A stretch of DNA of 64,000 nt from positions 1,327,665 to 1,391,664 of the forward strand of contig NZ_CP021850.1 of NCBI RefSeq assembly GCF_002896855.1, written 5' to 3'. The notes beneath the pieces were generated by a model. That model was not told the origin of the DNA and did no database searches. It saw nothing but the letters and a program-made list of their open reading frames with translations. This DNA comes from Clostridium thermosuccinogenes. Lineage in GTDB: Bacteria; Bacillota; Clostridia; Acetivibrionales; DSM-5807. The translations under genes and the position numbers were made by a program. Of this stretch, positions 46,568 to 54,490 are shown in pieces. Each line of letters begins with the position of its first letter. Position 1 is the first letter of the stretch.

Positions 46568-47578
46568 ATGGAAAAGAAAATTACGATTGGTATAATCGGG
46601 GCAGGAAGAATCGGTAAACTTCATGCGGAAAATATAGCCAATAATTTTAAATATGTAGAAATCAAAACCATATCCGATCTTTATGCCGATAAGATAGCTG
46701 ATTGGGCAAAAAGCCTGGGTGTTAAGAATGTATGCAGTGATTACAAGGAAATCATAAATGATCCGGAGATTGACGCTGTTCTGGTGTGCTCGTCCACCAA
46801 TACCCATTCCCAGATATCCTACGAGGCTGCGAAAGCAGGAAAACACATTTTCTGCGAGAAGCCTATAGATTATGATATTGACAGGATAAAAAAGGTTATG
46901 GAAGCAGTGGATGAAGCTGGAGTAAAGTTCCAGGTAGGCTTTAACCGCAGGTTTGATCACAATTTCAAAAGGGTGCGGGAGCTGGTGAAAGAAGGTAAGA
47001 TCGGAGAGCCCCATATAATAAAGATAACTTCCAGAGATCCGGAACCACCTCCGATAGAATATGTAAAAGTATCCGGAGGTATGATGCTGGATATGACAAT
47101 CCATGACTTTGACATGGCCAGATACCTCTCGGGAAGTGAAGTGACGGAAGTTTATACCTCTGCTGCCGTGCTGGTGGACCCGGAAATAGGAAAGGCAGGG
47201 GACGTAGATACGGCAGTCATAACCTTGAAATTTAAGAACGGAGCAATAGGCGTGATCGACAACAGCAGAAAAGCAGCGTATGGATACGACCAAAGGGTGG
47301 AAGTTTTCGGCTCCAAGGGTGGAATAACCGTTTCCAATGATACCCCCAGCTCTGCAGTTCTGAGCACAAGCGAAGGCGTATTTAGTGATAAGCCAAAATA
47401 CTTCTTCCTGGAAAGGTACAAAGATTCATTTATTGAAGAACTCAGAGACTTCTTTGATGCTGTGCTCAATGACAAACCGACTCCGGTGACTGCAATCGAC
47501 GGTTTAAAGCCGGTAATTATAGGGTTGGCGGCTATGGAGTCATATAAAACAGGAAAGCCTGTTAAGATAGAAGAATAG
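46568..47578 (+). CDS. iolG: myo-Inositol 2-dehydrogenase
   Basis: A 336-residue Gfo/Idh/MocA oxidoreductase: NAD-binding GIIGAGRIGKLHAENI, the catalytic EKP at the domain boundary (FCEKPID), VGFNRRFD and DMTIHDFDMARYL with the proton-relay Asp/His. It oxidises myo-inositol to scyllo-inosose, the first step of the pathway. ATG 46568 has gggggt eight bases upstream; ATG 46553 is the alternative. Assignment as IolG rather than another sugar dehydrogenase rests on iolE beside it. Confidence 0.92.
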   Translation: MEKKITIGIIGAGRIGKLHAENIANNFKYVEIKTISDLYADKIADWAKSLGVKNVCSDYKEIINDPEIDAVLVCSSTNTHSQISYEAAKAGKHIFCEKPIDYDIDRIKKVMEAVDEAGVKFQVGFNRRFDHNFKRVRELVKEGKIGEPHIIKITSRDPEPPPIEYVKVSGGMMLDMTIHDFDMARYLSGSEVTEVYTSAAVLVDPEIGKAGDVDTAVITLKFKNGAIGVIDNSRKAAYGYDQRVEVFGSKGGITVSNDTPSSAVLSTSEGVFSDKPKYFFLERYKDSFIEELRDFFDAVLNDKPTPVTAIDGLKPVIIGLAAMESYKTGKPVKIEE

Positions 47579-47654
47579 GCTGAAGTGGCTATTACAAAAA
47601 TAGGGTCAATATGCAATTCTACATACTTTAGAATTAAATTTACCTGTTGTGCCA

Positions 47655-47683
47655 GCTAATTTGAGACAGCGTTGCGGAGAGTT
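47655..47683 (+). repeat. Right copy of the 29-bp dispersed repeat
   Basis: Starts gctaatttgagacag and ends gttgcggagagtt, matching 36001-36029 at 26 of 29 bases in direct orientation. It sits 13 bases before the tandem repeats. Confidence 0.75.
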
Positions 47684-47695
47684 AGTAGTGGATTA

Positions 47696-47902
47696 GGGGA
47701 CATTCCTCATCGCAAAAGGAGTATATCTTATCCGAAAGAGGTGTGTCCCCTTACTGTATCAGAAGGAGATATTCCTCATCGCAAAAGGAGTACATCTTAT
47801 CCGAGAGAAGTGTGTCCCCTTACTGTATCAAAAGGGGACATTCCTCATCGAAAAAGGAATACATCCTGCTCGTAAGAGGTTTGTCCCCTAACATTATTAA
47901 AA
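47696..47902 (+). repeat. Three tandem 69-bp repeats with palindromic ends
   Basis: Units begin at 47696, 47765 and 47834. Each has gg-g/a-ga-c/t-attcctcatcg near its start and gtgtgtcccc (gtttgtcccc in the third) about 50 bases later, so a unit can fold with ggggaca...cctc pairing to gagg...tgtcccc. Units 1 and 2 differ at only about six positions; unit 3 is more diverged. The ggggaca/tgtcccc ends resemble REP-type palindromes (inference). Confidence 0.85.
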
Positions 47903-47907
47903 AAATG

Positions 47908-47936
47908 TTGATAAAAATTTTACCATGTGTTATACT
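47908..47936 (+). promoter_or_regulatory. Predicted sigma-A promoter of rpsB
   Basis: TTGATA at 47908-47913, exact 17-base spacer, TATACT at 47931-47936. It begins six bases after the last tandem repeat unit. Confidence 0.7.
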
Positions 47937-48038
47937 ACTTAGCGGAAAATACGCACGCAAGTGGATTCACAAAGAGTTGCCGAAAGGTACTTTGTGAAGA
48001 TGAAGATTGCGGAGGTATTAAACAAAGGAGGTAGAAAA

Positions 48039-48836
48039 ATGTCAGTTATTTCAATGAAGCAATTGCTGGAAGCCGGTGTGCATTTCGGACACCAGACCAG
48101 AAGATGGAATCCTAAGATGGCCGAATATATCTTTACAGAGAGGAACGGTATATATATTATCGATCTCCAGAAGACTGTAAAGAAAATAGAAGAGGCTTAT
48201 TTCTTTGTTCGTGAAGCCGCAATGAACGGTGAGGATGTGCTGTTTGTAGGAACCAAGAAGCAGGCACAGGAAGCGATTAAAGAAGAAGCCGAAAGATGCG
48301 GTCAATTCTATGTCAACGCCAGATGGTTGGGCGGCATGCTCACCAACTTCAAGACTATCAGAAAGAGGATTGACAGGCTGAATCAGCTGGAAGAAATGCA
48401 GAATACCGGTGTGTTCGATGTACTGCCCAAGAAGGAAGTCATCAAGCTTAAGAAGGAAATGGCAGACCTGGAGAAGAACCTGGGTGGTATAAAGAACCTC
48501 AAGAGACTGCCGGGAGCTATGTTTGTGGTTGACCCGAGGAAAGAGAGAAATGCGATCCTCGAAGCCAGAAGACTTGGTATACCTGTAGTCGCTATTGTTG
48601 ACACAAACTGCGATCCTGACGAAGTTGATTATGTAATCCCTGGCAATGACGATGCCATCAGGGCTGTCAAATTGATAGCTTCAAAAATTGCCGATGCAAT
48701 AATTGAAGGCAGACAGGGCGAACAGCTTACAGATTCCGGAGTTGAGGAAACTGTAGAGCAGGAAGAAAGTTTTGAGACAGAAGCAGTAGCAGAGTTGGAA
48801 GCAGAACCTGCAGCTGAAGCACAAGTAGAAGCATAA
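48039..48836 (+). CDS. rpsB: 30S ribosomal protein S2
   Basis: 265 residues, starting [20 protein letters not shown], with [40 protein letters not shown] and [20 protein letters not shown], all diagnostic of S2. Acidic Glu/Ala-rich tail of about 35 residues. ATG 48039 is set by aaaggaggt; an upstream in-frame start at 47961 would add 26 unrelated residues. Heads the conserved translation cluster. S2 of other bacteria autoregulates via its leader; no matching structure was identified here. Confidence 0.98.
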   Translation: MSVISMKQLLEAGVHFGHQTRRWNPKMAEYIFTERNGIYIIDLQKTVKKIEEAYFFVREAAMNGEDVLFVGTKKQAQEAIKEEAERCGQFYVNARWLGGMLTNFKTIRKRIDRLNQLEEMQNTGVFDVLPKKEVIKLKKEMADLEKNLGGIKNLKRLPGAMFVVDPRKERNAILEARRLGIPVVAIVDTNCDPDEVDYVIPGNDDAIRAVKLIASKIADAIIEGRQGEQLTDSGVEETVEQEESFETEAVAELEAEPAAEAQVEA

Positions 48837-48844
48837 TAGTGACA

Positions 48845-48884
48845 GAGCCGGTCTTCGGTCTTTTGGAGGCTGGAGACCGGTTTC
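48845..48884 (+). terminator. Hairpin between rpsB and tsf
   Basis: gagccggtct pairs with agaccggttt (10 pairs, two of them G-T) around a 19-base loop. The weak tail suggests an attenuator rather than a full stop. Confidence 0.5.
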
Positions 48885-49052
48885 ATATTATAAAGATGAA
48901 TTGTGAGCACAGCCTTGTTTTTTACAGGCATCAAAGCCCTGAGTTTTACTAGTGCAGCTTGCAATTATACATATTTGTACCTTGCGAAGGGTATTTTATT
49001 AGTCAGATACGGAAAACTAATATATTAATTATACAAGTTTGGAGGAATTACC

Positions 49053-49700
49053 ATGATTACTGCCGAAATGGTCAAGCAGCTTCGTGAGAGAACCGGAGCC
49101 GGTATGATGGATTGTAAAAAAGCTCTTACCGATGCAAACGGTGACATGGAGAAAGCTATTGAGTTGCTCAGAGAAAAAGGACTGGCTGCAGCTGCTAAGA
49201 AAGCTGGAAGAATAGCTGCAGAAGGTATTGTCGATGCTTACATCCACGGAGATGGAAGAATAGGTGTTTTGGTGGAAGTTAACATCGAAACGGATTTTGC
49301 AGCGAAAAATGAAGATTTCAGAGCTTTTGTAAAGGATATCGCAATGCAGATTGCCGCAAGCAAGCCGGAGTACGTTAGAAGAGAAGATGTTCCGGCTGAA
49401 GTGGTAGAGAAGGAAAAAGAAATATTGAGGGCTCAGGCTCTTAATGAAGGCAAGCCTGCAAACATCGTGGACAAGATGATAACCGGCAGACTTGAGAAAT
49501 TCTATAAGGAAGTTTGTCTGCTGGAGCAGCCGTTTATAAAAGATCCAGACAAGACTATACAGCAGCTCTTGAATGAAAAGATAGCTGTTATAGGAGAAAA
49601 CATTAATATAAGAAGGTTTGTAAGATTTGAAAAAGGCGAAGGACTGGCAAAGAAGGAAGAAAACTTCGCTGAAGAGGTCATGAAACAGATAAATGGTTGA
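49053..49700 (+). CDS. tsf: Translation elongation factor Ts
   Basis: A 215-residue guanine-nucleotide exchange factor for EF-Tu. N-terminal UBA-like domain with [16 protein letters not shown], then the core with [16 protein letters not shown]. It is the short form lacking part of the second core subdomain found in the roughly 290-residue Bacillus and E. coli proteins, as in several clostridia. ttggagga site. Ends in a strong terminator. Confidence 0.97.
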   Translation: MITAEMVKQLRERTGAGMMDCKKALTDANGDMEKAIELLREKGLAAAAKKAGRIAAEGIVDAYIHGDGRIGVLVEVNIETDFAAKNEDFRAFVKDIAMQIAASKPEYVRREDVPAEVVEKEKEILRAQALNEGKPANIVDKMITGRLEKFYKEVCLLEQPFIKDPDKTIQQLLNEKIAVIGENINIRRFVRFEKGEGLAKKEENFAEEVMKQING

Positions 49701-49705
49701 TCATG

Positions 49706-49740
49706 ATAAAGGGAACATATTTTTGTATGTTCCCTTTATT
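49706..49740 (+). terminator. Intrinsic terminator after tsf
   Basis: ataaagggaacata / tatgttccctttat stem with a five-base T-rich loop and TT tail, directly after the tsf stop codon. The following 258 bases to pyrH hold no gene or clear promoter. Confidence 0.8.
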
Positions 49741-49998
49741 GTGGACATAGGGCAATTTCGCGGGATGCTGTGGTTGACGTTGAATATTATGTGGATAGCA
49801 GGACATAATTTTACTTGAATTGTGAACAGTGCGTTGAAGTTTTTGAGTTTGAACAAAATTATTTTGTCCCGGGGCAAAAACTTAAAGGCTGCTTAACCTG
49901 TGGCAACATGGAATAGTACCGCTGGGGCAAATTTTAAATATCACAGGAAGGATTTTTAATTTCAATGTAGAAAATAAATTTAGTGGGGGTATTTATCA

Positions 49999-50706
49999 AT
50001 GCAAACACCTAAGTACAAAAGAATAATTTTAAAACTCAGCGGAGAAGCCCTGGCAGGTGAAAAAAAGGCAGGCATCGATGAAAACTATCTCAGCTTGATA
50101 TGTGATAAGATAAGTGAAGTATATAAATTAGGTGTCGAAATAGCCATTGTTGTCGGCGGAGGCAACTTCTGGAGGGGAAGAAGCGGCAAGTCGATGGATC
50201 GGACGACAGCCGACCATATGGGAATGCTGGCAACTGTCATAAATGCACTGGCCTTACAGGATGCCTTGGAGTCAAGAAATATTCCCACAAGGGTGCAGAC
50301 TGCCATAGAAATGAGACAGATAGCTGAGCCGTACATCAGAAGGAGAGCAGTAAGGCATCTGGAGAAGAAAAGAATTGTCATCTTTGCTTGCGGTACAGGC
50401 AATCCGTACTTTACTACAGATACAACCACCGCATTGAGAGCTGCCGAAATAGATGCGGAAGTCATACTCATGGCTAAGAATGTTGATGGCATATATGACA
50501 GCGATCCGGTAAAAAACCCGGATGCAAAAAAATTCGACAAGCTGTCTTATATGGACATCCTCGGAAACCGACTTGGAGCCATGGATTCGACAGCTACATC
50601 CCTTTGTATGGATAACAACATACCGATTATATTTTTTGGTCTCGATAAGCCGGAAAATATTGTGAAGGTGGTACTTGGCGAAAATATAGGAACGATTATT
50701 TCTTAA
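49999..50706 (+). CDS. pyrH: UMP kinase
   Basis: A 235-residue hexameric amino-acid-kinase-fold enzyme phosphorylating UMP to [47 protein letters not shown] and [12 protein letters not shown] are typical. agtgggggt upstream. In the usual order pyrH-frr, 16 bases apart. Confidence 0.97.
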   Translation: MQTPKYKRIILKLSGEALAGEKKAGIDENYLSLICDKISEVYKLGVEIAIVVGGGNFWRGRSGKSMDRTTADHMGMLATVINALALQDALESRNIPTRVQTAIEMRQIAEPYIRRRAVRHLEKKRIVIFACGTGNPYFTTDTTTALRAAEIDAEVILMAKNVDGIYDSDPVKNPDAKKFDKLSYMDILGNRLGAMDSTATSLCMDNNIPIIFFGLDKPENIVKVVLGENIGTIIS

Positions 50707-50722
50707 AGAAAGGGAGGATTTT

Positions 50723-51280
50723 ATGGTAAAGGACGATTATAAGCCTTTTGAAGAAAAAATGAAAAAAACCATCAGCGTGCTCAAGGAAGAACTGGCAGGC
50801 TTAAGGGCGGGAAGAGCCAATCCGGCGATACTGGATAAAGTAACCATTGATTATTACGGAACTCCCACCCCCATCAATCAGTTGGGCAATATATCAGTTC
50901 CCGAGGCCAGGGTTATTTTGATACAGCCTTGGGATGCAAAGATTTTGAAGGAAATTGAAAAAGCCATTCAGAAATCGGATATCGGAATTAACCCTAATAA
51001 TGACGGAAAGGTAATAAGGCTGGTATTCCCACCTCTGACCGAGGAAAGAAGAAAAGAGCTTACCAAAGTGGCAAAGAAACATGGCGAGGATGCAAAGGTT
51101 GCCATCCGTTCGATAAGAAGGGATGCAATAGAGCATTTCAAAGCCCTTAAGAAAAAGAGCGAGATTTCTGAAGATGATCTTAAGGTTGCTGAGAAAGATA
51201 TGCAGAATATCACCGATAAGTACATAAGTGAAATAGATAAAATTGTAGAAATCAAGGAAAAGGAAATCCTTGAGGTATAG
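50723..51280 (+). CDS. frr: Ribosome recycling factor
   Basis: 185 residues, the standard length. Splits post-termination ribosomes with [37 protein letters not shown] and [11 protein letters not shown] are family signatures; the three-helix bundle and the central beta domain are both complete. aaagggaggatt site. Confidence 0.98.
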   Translation: MVKDDYKPFEEKMKKTISVLKEELAGLRAGRANPAILDKVTIDYYGTPTPINQLGNISVPEARVILIQPWDAKILKEIEKAIQKSDIGINPNNDGKVIRLVFPPLTEERRKELTKVAKKHGEDAKVAIRSIRRDAIEHFKALKKKSEISEDDLKVAEKDMQNITDKYISEIDKIVEIKEKEILEV

Positions 51281-51288
51281 ATCGGACG

Positions 51289-51528
51289 ATGGGCGGTATG
51301 AAAGCTGAAGGAAGCAGCAATCGGCATGCGGCAATACCGGACGTTGCCGGCTATACTTTTAAGAGAGCGGCCAAGCTTCTTGAGGAATCGGGAGTGGCTA
51401 TACGGGCTGTGAAGATTGCTGCCCAACCAAAGGAAACAATTATGGAGCATGACGATACATTTAGGGTTATTAAGGTCAAACCCCTGGATGATAATACGGT
51501 AGAATTGCTTGTTTGCAAACCCCTCTGA
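51289..51528 (+). CDS. Small PASTA-like protein of unknown function
   Basis: 79 residues: IPDVAGYTFKRAAKLLEESG then two short beta strands (IRVVKVKPL-like and VELLVCKPL), the beta-alpha-beta layout of a PASTA domain but without a membrane anchor or kinase. It lies 8 bases after frr and ends inside the terminator stem at 51517, so it belongs to the pyrH-frr transcript. Start could be ATG 51289 or ATG 51298. Role unknown. Confidence 0.6.
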   Translation: MGGMKAEGSSNRHAAIPDVAGYTFKRAAKLLEESGVAIRAVKIAAQPKETIMEHDDTFRVIKVKPLDDNTVELLVCKPL

Positions 51529-51555
51529 TACATGAGGGGTTATTTATTATTTTCT
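51517..51555 (+). terminator. Intrinsic terminator after the PASTA-like gene
   Basis: aacccctc / gaggggtt with an eight-base loop and a T-rich tail (tatttattatttt). The stem overlaps the stop codon at 51526-51528. Confidence 0.8.
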
Positions 51556-51663
51556 TAGTACCGGTCCAATATTTGTTAAAACAGTTTCAATAATTTTGCT
51601 TCTATATTATAATATTGGCGATGGGGTTTAACTAAATTGGCTATGGAGCAGCTGGAGGAATAG

Positions 51664-52413
51664 GTGTTGTTTTTTAAAGGCTTGTTTAGAAAGAAAAAGC
51701 ACGAAATTGATTACGGCAAATTGCCGGAACACATTGCAATTATAATGGACGGTAACGGAAGATGGGCCAAAAAAAGAGGCTTGTCAAGAAGCATAGGGCA
51801 CAGGGAAGGGTCTAATACCTTGAAAAAGATCGTAACCTTCTGTGAAGAGATCGGCATAAAATACCTTACAGTCTATGCCTTTTCGACGGAGAACTGGAAG
51901 AGGCCTAAAAGTGAGGTTGATTCCCTGATGTCTTTATTAAAGGAGTATTTAAAGAATGCGGACAAGGAGCTGTCAGGTAAAAATGTGCGCATTAATGTTA
52001 TAGGTGATATCAGCAGACTTTCTCCCGAGATTCAGGCATTGACGAAGAAGGTAATGAAGTCCACCTCCCGTAATACAGGCATGCTTTTGAATATTGCGTT
52101 GAATTATGGGGGAAGGGATGAGATTTTAAAGGCAGTTAAAGCTATTGCCAAGGAAACGGCGGCAGGAAAGATTTCTGCTGATGATATAGATGAAAAAATG
52201 ATTTCGGACCATCTTTATACTTCAGGGATTCCAGATCCGGACCTGCTGATAAGGACCAGCGGAGAAAAGAGGCTGAGCAATTTTCTTATCTGGCAGAGTG
52301 CATATAGTGAGTTCTGGTTTACCGACGTACTCTGGCCTGATTTCAAAAAGGAAAACATGTTGGAGGCGATATATGCCTACCAAAATAGGGACAGGCGATA
52401 TGGGGGTATTTAA
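51664..52413 (+). CDS. uppS: Isoprenyl transferase (undecaprenyl diphosphate synthase)
   Basis: A 249-residue cis-prenyltransferase making the C55 lipid carrier for peptidoglycan. IAIIMDGNGRWAKKRG with catalytic Asp, GHREGSNTLKKIV, YAFSTENWKRP and DLLIRTSGEKRLSNFL are the five conserved regions. GTG 51664 or TTG 51667 follows ggagga. cdsA begins at the next base. A TATAAT at 51608-51613 is a possible -10 without a good -35. Confidence 0.96.
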   Translation: MLFFKGLFRKKKHEIDYGKLPEHIAIIMDGNGRWAKKRGLSRSIGHREGSNTLKKIVTFCEEIGIKYLTVYAFSTENWKRPKSEVDSLMSLLKEYLKNADKELSGKNVRINVIGDISRLSPEIQALTKKVMKSTSRNTGMLLNIALNYGGRDEILKAVKAIAKETAAGKISADDIDEKMISDHLYTSGIPDPDLLIRTSGEKRLSNFLIWQSAYSEFWFTDVLWPDFKKENMLEAIYAYQNRDRRYGGI

Positions 52414-53289
52414 TTGTTGAGAAAAAAGGATATTAACACGATGAAGACTAGGATTATAAGTGCGGTAATAGGATTGGTGCTGCTTTTTGCGGTTGTCCTG
52501 TCGGGGAAGTACCTCCTGGGAATAGGAATATTCATCCTTGCACTCATAGGTGTTCATGAATTTTATAATGCCATTGGGAAGGCAGGCTACAAGCCGGTAA
52601 GAATAATCGGATATATTTCCTGCCTGCCTATACTTTTTATCGGGATGGGTGTCACTTCCGCCAAAGTATACAGCTATATCAGCTTATTTAAGTCTATAAA
52701 TTACTTTTCTCTGGGAATGTATGCGGCTTTAGTGTTTCTGTTTGCCATGACAATATTTTTACATGACAGGTATAACATTGCAGACATAGCACTGACGCTT
52801 TTTGGAGCTTTTTATGTGGCTTTTCTGTTCTCCTTCGTGCCGCTGACCAGGAACTTGCCAAATGGAAGCTACTTTATATGGATGGTGTTCATAGGCGCTT
52901 TTGTGACGGATACCTTCGCATATTTTACGGGAGTCTTTTTCGGCAAAACAAAGTTCCTGCCTGCCATAAGCGCCAATAAAACCCTGGAAGGCTCGATAGG
53001 AGGAATTATCGGGTGTACGGTGATGATGGTCCTTTACGGAATGTTTATAAATTCCTATAGTCCTGTAAATCCTGATATTCCACTGTACCATTTTGCCATT
53101 CTGGGGCTTTTAAGCGGAGTCCTTTCCCAGATAGGCGACTGGTCCGCTTCGGCTATAAAGAGATATGTTAAGATCAAGGATTATGGAAAGATCATGCCGG
53201 GGCATGGAGGGGTGCTGGACAGGTTTGACAGCATACTCTTTATAGCTCCTGTAGTTTATTTCTACTTAAGCTTTGTGATACTTGCATGA
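52414..53289 (+). CDS. cdsA: Phosphatidate cytidylyltransferase
   Basis: A 291-residue membrane enzyme making CDP-diacylglycerol from phosphatidate and CTP; it feeds PgsA. About eight membrane segments and the C-terminal signature SAIKRYVKIKDYGKIMPGHG followed by GVLDRFD. TTG 52414 directly after the uppS stop has ggggg at correct spacing; ATG 52441 (MKTRIISAV) is the alternative. Confidence 0.95.
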   Translation: MLRKKDINTMKTRIISAVIGLVLLFAVVLSGKYLLGIGIFILALIGVHEFYNAIGKAGYKPVRIIGYISCLPILFIGMGVTSAKVYSYISLFKSINYFSLGMYAALVFLFAMTIFLHDRYNIADIALTLFGAFYVAFLFSFVPLTRNLPNGSYFIWMVFIGAFVTDTFAYFTGVFFGKTKFLPAISANKTLEGSIGGIIGCTVMMVLYGMFINSYSPVNPDIPLYHFAILGLLSGVLSQIGDWSASAIKRYVKIKDYGKIMPGHGGVLDRFDSILFIAPVVYFYLSFVILA

Positions 53290-53320
53290 GTATCAACAAC
53301 CGAACAGGGAGATAGGATAA

Positions 53321-54475
53321 ATGGCTAAGAAAATAGCAATTTTGGGTTCAACCGGGTCAATAGGCATACAGACTTTGGATGTAGCCCGCAATTTAGGAAT
53401 AGAAGTGCTGGGACTGACAGCAAACAAAAATATTGAGCTTTTGGAAAAACAAGCGAGAGAGTTTAAACCCCAGGCTGTGGCGGTGGCGGATGAAAAGCTC
53501 GCCAATTTGCTGTATGAAAGGCTCAGAGATTTGAATATAGAGGTATATGGAGGAGTTGACGGACTGAAAAAAGTTGCGTCAATGGATGGTACGGATACAG
53601 TGGTATCCTCTGTTGTGGGAATTGCCGGATTGCTTCCGACAATAGCAGCGATAGAAAAAGGCAAGGATATTGCCCTGGCCAACAAGGAAACTCTTGTAAC
53701 TGCAGGAGCTATAGTCATGTCCATGGCAAGGAGCCGCAATGTAAGAATATTTCCTGTAGATAGCGAGCATTCGGCTATTTTTCAATGCCTTGCGGCAAAT
53801 GACAAAAAGGATCTCGCCAGGATAATCCTGACAGCTTCCGGAGGGCCATTCAGAGGCATGAGCTATGAGGAGCTGGAGAAGGTTACTGTCGAGCAGGCGT
53901 TGAAGCATCCAAACTGGAGTATGGGCAGCAAGATCACCATAGATTCTGCGACGCTCATGAACAAGGGCTTTGAGGTTATAGAAGCAAGATGGCTGTTTGA
54001 TGTAGGTGCTGACAAGATACAGGTTCTTGTACATCCTCAGAGCATAATCCATTCCATGGTTGAATATGTGGATGGATCGATCATTGCCCAATTGGGGGCG
54101 CCTGATATGCGCATTCCCATTCAACTGGCCCTTACATACCCGGCCAGGATGCCCAATGATTTCTCAAAGCTGGATTTCTTAAAGGTAGGAAGCTTAACTT
54201 TCGAAGATCCCTGCTATAGGACTTTTCCATGCCTGAGGCTTTCCTTTGAGGCTCTTAATGCCGGAGGTACAATGCCGGCTGTTTTAAATGCTGCCAATGA
54301 AATTTCTGTAAATTTATTTTTAAAAGGAAAAATCGGTTTTAACGACATTTCCCGAATAAATGAAAAGGTGATGGATAAACACATTTTGAATATTAGTCCA
54401 AGCATAGATGATATAATAGATAGTGACGTGTGGGCCAGGAAGAAAGCAATGGAATTGGCCGCGTCCATTAACTGA
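53321..54475 (+). CDS. dxr: 1-deoxy-D-xylulose 5-phosphate reductoisomerase
   Basis: A 384-residue NADPH enzyme of the methylerythritol phosphate pathway. ILGSTGSIGIQTLDV binds NADPH; LANKETLVTAG, PVDSEHSAIFQCL and TIDSATLMNKGFEVIEA hold the metal and substrate ligands. The cluster also carries ispG, so two of the pathway's steps are here. gggagatagga site. Confidence 0.97.
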   Translation: MAKKIAILGSTGSIGIQTLDVARNLGIEVLGLTANKNIELLEKQAREFKPQAVAVADEKLANLLYERLRDLNIEVYGGVDGLKKVASMDGTDTVVSSVVGIAGLLPTIAAIEKGKDIALANKETLVTAGAIVMSMARSRNVRIFPVDSEHSAIFQCLAANDKKDLARIILTASGGPFRGMSYEELEKVTVEQALKHPNWSMGSKITIDSATLMNKGFEVIEARWLFDVGADKIQVLVHPQSIIHSMVEYVDGSIIAQLGAPDMRIPIQLALTYPARMPNDFSKLDFLKVGSLTFEDPCYRTFPCLRLSFEALNAGGTMPAVLNAANEISVNLFLKGKIGFNDISRINEKVMDKHILNISPSIDDIIDSDVWARKKAMELAASIN

Positions 54476-54490
54476 TTCTGGAGGTAATTT

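Larger units (their letters stand above)
47579..48038. other. 460-base spacer between iolG and rpsB
   Basis: Contains the right copy of the 29-bp repeat, three 69-bp tandem repeats, the rpsB promoter and an approximately 95-base rpsB leader. Open frames across it only translate the repeats. Confidence 0.7.

Noticed and set aside
47696-47902. CRISPR array
   Set aside because: Units abut with no distinct spacers, there are only three, and no cas gene is present.
47672-47997. Two plus-strand open frames of 67 and 84 codons over the tandem repeats
   Set aside because: The repeat period is a multiple of three, so frames stay open by default; there is no ribosome-binding site and the translation is just the repeat.
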